Source: Candidatus Gastranaerophilales bacterium (GTDB lineage Bacteria > Cyanobacteriota > Vampirovibrionia > Gastranaerophilales > Gastranaerophilaceae). From it: a stretch of 37,865 nucleotides of DNA. Shown here one piece after another: positions 32,097 through 37,865 of the stretch; within the stretch, counting starts at the first letter, position 1; every line of letters begins with the position of its first letter. The notes beneath the pieces were generated by a model. The model was not told the DNA's origin. It was given only the letters and a program-made list of their open reading frames with translations, and made no database searches. The translations under genes and the position numbers were made by a program. Location of the stretch: the NCBI GenBank assembly GCA_944325895.1, contig CALVCA010000014.1, positions 1 through 37,865 on the forward strand, given 5' to 3'.

Positions 32097-33181
32097 TTAG
32101 TGCCTTTCGGGCTGTTTTTGGTGTTTTATTTCACTCTATACATCATTTTAAAAATTATTCTACACGTCATTCTGAGCGAAGCGGTGCTACGCACGTAGAC
32201 ACATTAGGTTTGCCTTCTACACGTCATCCTGAGGCTTTAGCCGAAGGTGCTACGCAGCGGATTTGTACAAGAGTGAGCGAAGCGAAACTCGTCCCGAAAA
32301 CCACGCTTTTGCGAGCCGTACAAATCCAAGACCGTACTGGGTTTTGCATAGCATTTCACGGCTGTAAGATCCTGAACCAAGTTCAGGATGACAGTGTCGT
32401 AGGTACGTTTGACAACAATCGTCGTGCCGCCTTCACGCTCGCAGAAGTTCTTATCACCCTCGGGATTATAGGAATTGTTGCCGCAATGACAATTCCGACA
32501 TTAATCAGTAACATGCAGGAAATGTATTTCCATGCCAAATGGAAAGAATGCTATGCTACATTAAACAATGCTTTTAAAATGGCTGCAGCACATGAACCGG
32601 CACTTCTTGTTAAGGCTAAAAACAGTTATTATATAAAAAAAGAATTTATATCTGCTATATTGTCTAATTTACAAGTAATTGATGAATGCTCAGCCCAAAG
32701 AATTTACGGTAATGATTTATGCGATTATAATCCTGAAAATAGTAATGTCAAATATAAATGGGCAGGAATTTTACATGATAATATTGATGCCTGTTACTAC
32801 AAATCTCTTGCCGGGAATGTAATATGCCCAGGGGATTTTGGGGTGATGGCTGCATTATTAAAAAACGGAGCGGCTGTTTATTTTGGCGGATTATGGCAAG
32901 AATATACAATAGTTGTAGATGTAAATAATTTTACCGGCGGTCCTAATATATTAGGTAAAGATGTGTACGCTATAAGTTTATCGTCCGGTAATCCGTCACA
33001 GATTCATCCTAAAAATTTATATATTGAAGATTTACATTTCAAACCCTACGGAGCTGTAGGGACTCTTACTGAAATCAACGGATATTCTGGTTGTGACCCA
33101 AATATCGGAACTGATGCCGAAAGAACTTTATATGAGGCTCCCGGGGCTGGCTGCAGTTACAAATATTTATACGAAAAATAA
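32093..33181 (+). CDS. Pilin-like protein with repeat-derived N-terminal extension
   Basis: The C-terminal 250 residues form a type IV pilin-like protein: AAFTLAEVLITLGIIGIVAAMTIPT (F at 32432), then a soluble domain with cysteine-containing stretches and a GGPNILGKDVYAISL region like the pilin-like protein at 689-1327. Between 32093 and 32431 the frame runs through dispersed repeat DNA (RHPEALAEGATQR), and contains no ATG or GTG start and no ribosome-binding site; the 32093 start is merely the first TTG. The only convincing start signals are at 32037 in another frame, joined by the C tract. It is therefore either a phase-variable gene now OFF, or a gene whose own leader was displaced by repeat insertion. 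Confidence 0.6.
   Translation: MISAFRAVFGVLFHSIHHFKNYSTRHSERSGATHVDTLGLPSTRHPEALAEGATQRICTRVSEAKLVPKTTLLRAVQIQDRTGFCIAFHGCKILNQVQDDSVVGTFDNNRRAAFTLAEVLITLGIIGIVAAMTIPTLISNMQEMYFHAKWKECYATLNNAFKMAAAHEPALLVKAKNSYYIKKEFISAILSNLQVIDECSAQRIYGNDLCDYNPENSNVKYKWAGILHDNIDACYYKSLAGNVICPGDFGVMAALLKNGAAVYFGGLWQEYTIVVDVNNFTGGPNILGKDVYAISLSSGNPSQIHPKNLYIEDLHFKPYGAVGTLTEINGYSGCDPNIGTDAERTLYEAPGAGCSYKYLYEK
32097..32400. repeat. Dispersed repeat block inside the pilin frame
   Basis: GC-rich, repeat-like DNA. It holds GTCATTCTGAGCGAAG (32166-32181, also at 5738), a related GTCATCCTGAGGCTTTAGCC block, paired TGTACAAGAG/GCCGTACAAATCC stretches, and a perfect 8-bp hairpin TCCTGAAC/GTTCAGGA at 32370-32388. Such blocks are normally intergenic; here one lies in an open reading frame. 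The edges are approximate. Confidence 0.6.
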
Positions 33182-33207
33182 TTATAATTTTGTAGTAAGA
33201 TAATAAT

Positions 33208-34182
33208 ATGCTAAAAACAGGAGAAAAACTCGGAGCATTTATAGTACCTACAGGGATAGGAGCTTCTATTGGCGGTTATGCAGGTGATGCAAGTCTATGG
33301 GCAAGAAAATTCGCCGAGCGTTCAAAACTTATTGTTAATCCGAATGTCGTTAATGCAGGCGGATTTTCAGGAATTACGGATAATATGTTTTACGTTGAAG
33401 GATATTCATTAGACGAATTTTTCAAAGGAAATATAACACTCAAACCATCTAAAAATAATCGAATAGGAATTGTTTTTGATAAAGCAATACCGCAAGATGT
33501 CTTAAATATTCACATAAACACAATAAATGCGGTAAAAACCGTTTACGGTATTGATATTTTAGATTATGAAATCACAAAAGAAAATGTCGGTGTAAACTTT
33601 TTTATGACAGATATAGGTACTTCAGAAGGAGAAGTTAAAAACCTTGAAACGTTAAAAAAATCTGCGATTAATCTTATTAACAGAGGAGCCGAAGTTATAG
33701 CACTGGTTTGTATGTTTGATGATCCGGAAGATATAAATATTGATTACGCAAACGGAATAGGAACAGACCCTGTCGGAGGGGTAGAGGCTATTCTGTCGCA
33801 TTATATTTCAAAAGAACTAAAAATCCCCTGTGCACATTCACCGGCTTTTGAAGATTATACAATTACATCAAAAATTGTTAACCCGAAATCAGCTTCTGAA
33901 TATATAACTCCAACATTTTTACCATGTATTTTGTTAGGGCTTTCAAATGCACCTTTGCTTGGCGGGGATATAGGAATTGAACAGCTGGATTACCTTGTTA
34001 TGCCTCACAATTCACTCGGTTCAACACCTGTTTATGAAGCTGTTAAAAAAAATATACCCGTTTTTGCAATAAAAGAAAATTCAACTGTTTTAAATGTCAC
34101 AAATGATAATTTGCATAAATGCAGCAAAATAATAACCGTAGAAACTTACGAAGAATGCCTTAGTCGTGTAAATAAACTTTAG
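33208..34182 (+). CDS. DUF3326 family protein
   Basis: A 324-aa soluble protein matching DUF3326, a family found mainly in cyanobacteria and plants and without a known function. The N-terminus AFIVPTGIGASIGGYAGDAS, then NPNVVNAGGFSG, MFYVEGYSLDEF, the middle TDIGTSEGEVKNLETL, NGIGTDPVGGVEAILSHYIS, CAHSPAF and the C-terminal YLVMPHNSLGSTP are the recognisable blocks. The length is normal. It has only a weak ribosome-binding site. The last 23 bases overlap murI tail to tail. It is a lineage marker. Confidence 0.85.
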   Translation: MLKTGEKLGAFIVPTGIGASIGGYAGDASLWARKFAERSKLIVNPNVVNAGGFSGITDNMFYVEGYSLDEFFKGNITLKPSKNNRIGIVFDKAIPQDVLNIHINTINAVKTVYGIDILDYEITKENVGVNFFMTDIGTSEGEVKNLETLKKSAINLINRGAEVIALVCMFDDPEDINIDYANGIGTDPVGGVEAILSHYISKELKIPCAHSPAFEDYTITSKIVNPKSASEYITPTFLPCILLGLSNAPLLGGDIGIEQLDYLVMPHNSLGSTPVYEAVKKNIPVFAIKENSTVLNVTNDNLHKCSKIITVETYEECLSRVNKL

Positions 34183-34936
34183 GCGAAGTATTAAAAAACA
34201 TCTTGGATGATTTTATAAATTTTTCAGGATTAGAACTTACATAAATTTCTTCGCTGCCTTCCGATTTTTCCAAGAGATGGCTGCTTTTTAAATCTTTTTT
34301 TATATACTCTGAAAAATACGCTGCAGGATCAATAATAATTTTTTCTGTAACAAAATTTCCTATAACAGACTTTAAATAAGGATAATGTGTGCAGCCCAAA
34401 ACAATTCTGTCAGGTCTGTATTTCATTATTTCAACGACTTTTTCTCTGATTTTTTCAATACTTTCAGCCTCGTTTATCATATTATCTTCGACTATCTTTA
34501 CCCAGGCCGGACAAGAAACTTGAACAACTTCGACAGCAGGATTGTATTTATGAATTTCTGTCTTATAAACACCAGATTTTACGGTTGCAGGAGTAGCAAA
34601 TATACCTATTTTAGAAACATTCAAATCAGCAAGCATTTTTGAAACAGTCTGTACTATAGGATAAATTTTAAAGGGATATTTATCTTTAATTTTTTCATAT
34701 ACAACCGATGAGGTAGTGTTACAAGCCATAACAACTGCTTTTGCGTTTTTCTGTTGAAAAAAATCAAGTATTCTTGTTGAATATTCCAATAACTCATCAG
34801 GTGTTTTTTCACCGTAAGGCATATGTTTTGTATCGCCAAAATAAATTAAATCTTCATGCGGCAAAATTCTCCTAAGCCGTGTATAGACCGTCAACCCGCC
34901 TACTCCTGAATCAAAAAATGCAATAGGTTTTTTAAT
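34160..34936 (-). CDS. murI: MurI, glutamate racemase
   Basis: A cytosolic racemase making D-glutamate for peptidoglycan. It shows IAFFDSGVGGLTV, YFGDTKHMPYGEK, the two catalytic cysteines in VMACNTTSS and VLGCTHYPYL, and IDPAAYFSEYI. The frame extends to GTG 34999 and TTG 34966, but these add residues that only mirror amiC in another frame. The family N-terminus (KKPIAFFDSG) would start at ATT 34936, whose last two bases overlap the amiC TAA. AAGGAG at 34960-34955 lies 18 bases before it and 6 before another ATT. A non-ATG start coupled to amiC is likely; GTG 34999 remains possible. From 34936 the protein is 258 aa. Confidence 0.9.
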   Translation of the reverse strand: MKKPIAFFDSGVGGLTVYTRLRRILPHEDLIYFGDTKHMPYGEKTPDELLEYSTRILDFFQQKNAKAVVMACNTTSSVVYEKIKDKYPFKIYPIVQTVSKMLADLNVSKIGIFATPATVKSGVYKTEIHKYNPAVEVVQVSCPAWVKIVEDNMINEAESIEKIREKVVEIMKYRPDRIVLGCTHYPYLKSVIGNFVTEKIIIDPAAYFSEYIKKDLKSSHLLEKSEGSEEIYVSSNPEKFIKSSKMFFNTSPKVYLHD

Positions 34937-36758
34937 GCTTAAAATAATTTTCCACTCCTTCCGCAATAGCTTTAGCAGTTGCCTGCTTTCTCTTATCACT
35001 TATCAGCTCAGCTCTTTCCGATGAATTTGAAATAAAGCCTATTTCAACAAGAATTGCAGGGGCTGTTGTATGATTTATAACATAAAATTTAGACTTAAAC
35101 AAGCCACGATTGTTAGTTTTTATATTGCTTGCAAGTGAAGCGTGTACAGTTTGAGCAAGCGAAAGACTTTCTTGCCTGTAATAATGAGTTTCAATACCGG
35201 TAATCTCCGGTTTTTCACTTGAATTTACGTGAATACTTATAAATATATCCGGATGTTTTTCTTCGCTAAAAGCTACTCTGTCCTGCAGAGAAACCGTCTT
35301 ATCCGTATCTCTTGTCATTTGAACTTTATAGCCTTTTTTCTCTAAAATTTCTTTTACTCGCCGTGATACATCAAGAGTTATAGCTTTTTCAGTAATCTCG
35401 CCTCTGATAGCACCAACGTCCGTTCCTCCGTGTCCTGCGTCTATCACAATCATTTTACCCAAATTTTTACCTGTCACAGGAGGTTTTGTACGTTTTGGTT
35501 CGGTTATTTGAATTTTAAGAGTTTTGCTGTCCGCCCCTAAATATGTGTTAACTAAAGTATCTGCCTCTATAGGAATTGTAAGCTTCATCCCGACCGGCTG
35601 CATCAATGATATTAAACTTTTAGCAAAATATGTATTCTTATAAGCTGTAAGAAAAGCATCCTCATTGTATCTTGCCGTATTATAAAGATAAATATCAAGT
35701 TTTTTATTTTCTCTTTCTATACCGTGAATTATAGGATGATTGAAAGATAAAATCATTGCACTTGTCTGTGCATTTGTCTTTTCAATATTATAGGAAATTA
35801 TATCACTTGTATTTGTGAATAAAGATGTATGATTTAATTTATCAATATCTGAAAATAAAATTGATTGATTATCCGCAGAATATATAGGAATATATTTTGA
35901 AACATTAGGTGACGTTATAACTATTCGTGCTTTGTTGACTTCAAATTGTCCAATTTTGACAGTATCTGTTTCATTTATTTTATATTCAATATTTCGGATA
36001 TCCGTATTTACAAGAGTATTTGGAATATCATAAACTAACCTGAGCGGATTTTGCAAAACCATCGGACGTTCCAGTGTTACCGCACCAAAACCGCTTACCA
36101 AAACTCCGTTCAAACGTGTTGTAATTTGGCTTATATAATATTTTGTATTTAATTTTAAATCTTTTTTTATACGGTTAATACCGCCTATTTCTACATCAAA
36201 TGCTTTTTGAATTTTATCAGCAACATTTTCACTTTGTGTAAAATCCGGCATTTCTACCGTTAAATACTCATAAAAATCACTTGATGAGGAATGTTCATCC
36301 CTATAAGTCTTATGGAAATATTCCACTTCATGCGAGGTTTCTTTTAACTTAATTATTATATTATTTTTTATCCTTAAAAATTTTAAATCGCCGGGATTAT
36401 AGTCTTCATCAAAATATATTACTACCCTTACAACATTCGGGTCTGTAGTAAATTGGTTAATTTTAACTTCTTTTATACCTTTAGAATTAAATATCCAATC
36501 CTGCTTAGGAATAACAAGGATAGATGAAGGTATATCAAAATATGCTCTTTTAGGATTGTCCAGCTCTATAAGTTTAATTTCATTCAAAACCGGTAAGGTT
36601 GAGTCATCCTGCATGTTTAGAATAATAAGAGAATTTGAGGTGTCAAAGTTTGCAGCATTTATTTTAAACAAATCTTCGGCAAATGCACTTTGTGTAAACA
36701 CGGATATAAAAAATAATATTATTAATATAAAGAATTTTTTCATATTAAGAAATCTCAT
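34932..36758 (-). CDS. amiC: N-acetylmuramoyl-L-alanine amidase with AMIN-type N-terminus
   Basis: A 608-aa exported peptidoglycan hydrolase that frees the peptide from muramic acid, used in daughter-cell separation. There is a signal peptide at ~1-28 (KKFFILIILFFISVFTQSAFA), and a long beta-rich region at ~30-420 with AMIN-like repeats (two LVYDIP/AYFDIP motifs) for wall targeting. The Amidase_3 domain runs from ~436 to 608, with IDAGHGGTD (His443), EKAIT (Glu457), SIHVNSS (His510) and LVEIGFISN (catalytic Glu572). There are ATGs at 36758 and 36743; neither has a Shine-Dalgarno. A TTGATT-17-TATAAT promoter ends 5 bases before the first. It overlaps murI. The symbol reflects domain layout, not proven orthology. 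Confidence 0.93.
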   Translation of the reverse strand: MRFLNMKKFFILIILFFISVFTQSAFAEDLFKINAANFDTSNSLIILNMQDDSTLPVLNEIKLIELDNPKRAYFDIPSSILVIPKQDWIFNSKGIKEVKINQFTTDPNVVRVVIYFDEDYNPGDLKFLRIKNNIIIKLKETSHEVEYFHKTYRDEHSSSSDFYEYLTVEMPDFTQSENVADKIQKAFDVEIGGINRIKKDLKLNTKYYISQITTRLNGVLVSGFGAVTLERPMVLQNPLRLVYDIPNTLVNTDIRNIEYKINETDTVKIGQFEVNKARIVITSPNVSKYIPIYSADNQSILFSDIDKLNHTSLFTNTSDIISYNIEKTNAQTSAMILSFNHPIIHGIERENKKLDIYLYNTARYNEDAFLTAYKNTYFAKSLISLMQPVGMKLTIPIEADTLVNTYLGADSKTLKIQITEPKRTKPPVTGKNLGKMIVIDAGHGGTDVGAIRGEITEKAITLDVSRRVKEILEKKGYKVQMTRDTDKTVSLQDRVAFSEEKHPDIFISIHVNSSEKPEITGIETHYYRQESLSLAQTVHASLASNIKTNNRGLFKSKFYVINHTTAPAILVEIGFISNSSERAELISDKRKQATAKAIAEGVENYFKH

Positions 36759-36763
36759 ATATA

Positions 36764-36792
36764 ATTATATATTTATTTCTTAATACAATCAA
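36764..36792 (-). promoter_or_regulatory. amiC promoter, probable leaderless start
   Basis: On the minus strand TTGATT (36792-36787) and TATAAT (36769-36764) are 17 bases apart, and only 5 bases separate the -10 box from the ATG at 36758. If the second ATG (36743) is used, the leader is about 13 bases without a Shine-Dalgarno. Confidence 0.6.
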
Positions 36793-36806
36793 ATTGTAAC
36801 AATATA

Positions 36807-37001
36807 TTAGAATAAATTGTGTTTACCTGCCCAAAAAGTTGCTTCTGATCTGTTATTTGATTTCATTTTTCTGATAATAGCACTTACATAAGCCTTGACC
36901 GTATGCCTGCTGATATGTAGAATACGTCCGATTTCAGAATTATTTAAACCTTTTGTCATATAATGTAAAACTTCCATCTCACGATTAGTTAATGTATACA
37001 T
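36807..37001 (-). CDS. Stand-alone LuxR/GerE-type HTH protein, 64 aa
   Basis: A 64-aa protein that is essentially one LuxR-type DNA-binding domain: LTNREMEVLHYMTKGLNNSEIGRILHISRHTVKAYVSAIIRKMK. It has no receiver or sensor domain. The frame extends to 37172 but that would cross tRNA-Arg; AAGGAGG at 37013-37007 lies 5 bases before the ATG at 37001 and decides the start. GerE-like single-domain regulators of this size are known and dimerise through the last helix. The target is unknown; the neighbouring amiC-murI unit is a candidate. Confidence 0.85.
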   Translation of the reverse strand: MYTLTNREMEVLHYMTKGLNNSEIGRILHISRHTVKAYVSAIIRKMKSNNRSEATFWAGKHNLF

Positions 37002-37085
37002 AAAAACCTCCTTTAATATCAGAATAACATATCTTTTTCTTGATACATTAATAATATTTCCCGTTTTTAAATTTTTTAAATTTAC

Positions 37086-37114
37086 TTGAAAAAAAAATTT
37101 TTTTTGTGTAAAAT
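37086..37114 (+). promoter_or_regulatory. Promoter of tRNA-Arg
   Basis: TTGAAA (37086-37091), 17 bases containing a long A-then-T run, and TAAAAT (37109-37114). The tRNA begins 16 bases later. Confidence 0.7.
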
Positions 37115-37129
37115 CAAAACATCCGATAT

Positions 37130-37203
<74 letters not shown>

Positions 37204-37222
37204 TTTTTTGTAAATTTTTATT

Positions 37223-37246
37223 AAGAGCCTTAAAAAGGCTCTTTTT
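37223..37246 (+). terminator. Terminator after tRNA-Arg
   Basis: AAGAGCCTT and AAGGCTCTT form a 9-bp stem with loop AAA, followed by TTT. It lies 20 bases past the tRNA, and its core is nearly the same as the terminator at 1922-1942. Confidence 0.8.
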
Positions 37247-37323
37247 ATGTGTATTTGGCACACAATTTGATAATTCTAAACAGTTTGATTATTACCCCAC
37301 TGTACTTTTTTGTCTAGATTGAT

Positions 37324-37575
37324 TTGTACGGATAGATAGATTATTTTGGTAAAATTGGCTTTGTGTGGGAGTTTTCGGGTCGGAAAAATTAAGTTTACCC
37401 AAAAAATCAAACTGGAAAACTGGACTTTTTCTAGACTGTACGGATAGATTGAGATTTGCAGAATTTCAGTGAGATACACACCGTTTTTGAGTTGTACGGA
37501 TAATTTGATTATTTCGGAAAAGTCCAGTTCCGCAAAATTTCAAAAAATTTAAAACGAGGTCGGAAAATTTTTCAT
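37324..37575. repeat. Structured non-coding repeat field next to tRNA-Arg
   Basis: TGTACGGATA occurs at 37325, 37437 and 37493 (112 and 56 bases apart), the first two each preceded by TCTAGA and followed by GAT. Looser CGGAAAA copies start at 37381, 37515 and 37561. A perfect 12-bp inverted repeat, AACTGGACTTTT (37418-37429) and AAAAGTCCAGTT (37518-37529), spans part of the field. No reading frame here has start signals. The stretch 37247-37623 has no gene I can support. Confidence 0.6.
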
Positions 37576-37623
37576 CAAGCTTGTAAAAATCATTATGTAT
37601 AATTTTTATGATAGTATAGATAT

Positions 37624-37865
37624 ATGGAAAAAATTTATTGTTTATTAAATAAATACGTACAATCAATTAATGAATGTAATCTAGAATTAGCAAGAGAAAT
37701 ATGGGATAGCGAAGATTCAATTTCATTTATTCATCCGCTGGGCTATGAACATTCTTTTGAAGAAATTAAAGAGCATTTTTATCTCGGTACAATGGGAAAT
37801 TTGTTTTCAAAGAGAGATTTAAAGATAAAAAATGTTTCGGCAAAATTTTATGACAAAGCTGCTTT
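37624..37865 (+). CDS. NTF2-like (SnoaL/DUF4440-type) protein, cut by window end
   Basis: The first 80 codons of a gene running off the right edge with no stop. A helical N-terminus (EKIYCLLNKYVQSINECNLELAREIW) is followed by DSEDSISFIHPLGYEHSFEEIKEHFY and LKIKNVSAKFYDKAA, the cone-shaped NTF2-like fold pattern of the SnoaL/DUF4440 group. Members are often stand-alone proteins of unknown substrate. No Shine-Dalgarno is visible; TATAAT at about 37597-37602 would leave a short leader. Confidence 0.7.
   Translation, partial: MEKIYCLLNKYVQSINECNLELAREIWDSEDSISFIHPLGYEHSFEEIKEHFYLGTMGNLFSKRDLKIKNVSAKFYDKAA

Noticed and set aside
32097-32400. Insertion sequence inside the pilin locus
   Set aside because: No transposase fragment, terminal inverted repeats or target duplication could be seen. 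It is better described as a dispersed repeat.
37324-37575. CRISPR array
   Set aside because: The repeats are only about 10 bases, unevenly spaced and diverged, and no cas gene is present.
37276-37666. Two minus-strand frames of 66-67 codons in the repeat field
   Set aside because: They consist of the repeated motif itself, have no ribosome-binding site, and give unconvincing proteins.

Overview
The window is AT-rich, densely packed bacterial chromosome. It most likely comes from a gut-type, non-photosynthetic relative of Cyanobacteria (Gastranaerophilales / Melainabacteria). That assignment is an inference from three things: a carbonic anhydrase whose closest recognisable family is the CcmM N-terminal domain of cyanobacterial carboxysomes, a DUF3326 protein typical of cyanobacteria and plants, and pilin-like proteins with the FTLAEVLITL signature. 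Neither tRNA gene encodes CCA. No rRNA, CRISPR array, transposase or complete phage was seen.

Layout. Bases 1-2300 look accessory: a small tyrosine recombinase, a pilin-like protein, an XRE regulator with a palindrome in front of it, and a tRNA-Asp whose 3' end is duplicated 188 bp away around a short hairpin-bearing insert. Bases 2300-3720 hold two related orphan proteins with a Cys-His-Asp arrangement like papain/transglutaminase-fold enzymes. Bases 3744-6515 hold a GH57 glucan branching enzyme, a double zinc-ribbon protein and a small unknown. Bases 6600-9960 form a candidate operon with its own promoter: a MotA/ZorA-like channel protein, a MotB/ZorB-like OmpA protein, a UPF0210 (DUF711) protein and a small unknown. 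Bases 9947-14921 are housekeeping (UvrC, Rex, CoaX, two-subunit serine dehydratase) plus a 65-aa protein. Bases 14922-15648 carry a 46-aa ORF and a possible minus-strand small RNA.

Bases 15649-19238 hold surE, then a minus-strand overlapping run: HEAT-repeat protein, queC, DUF366 protein, SPOR-domain protein. Bases 19306-21633 hold purS-purQ-purL, with PurL stopping before its last domain where it meets a convergent pair of lineage-specific membrane proteins. Bases 23318-25754 are nadB-nadC. A response regulator, an IspD-type cytidylyltransferase and the dTDP-L-rhamnose operon rmlC-B-D-A follow, then the CcmM-like protein and a CDF metal transporter. Bases 31987-33181 hold the most striking locus: a good promoter, a strong ribosome-binding site and an ATG lead into a run of nine C that throws the frame off, and a one-base gain would join this start to a pilin-like reading frame running through a dispersed repeat. 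DUF3326, murI, amiC, a stand-alone LuxR-type DNA-binding domain, tRNA-Arg, a structured repeat field and a truncated NTF2-like gene complete the window.

Recurring themes are overlapping gene ends, several genes whose -10 box lies only 5-7 bases from the start codon with no Shine-Dalgarno (probable leaderless transcripts), and many proteins with no recognisable family.
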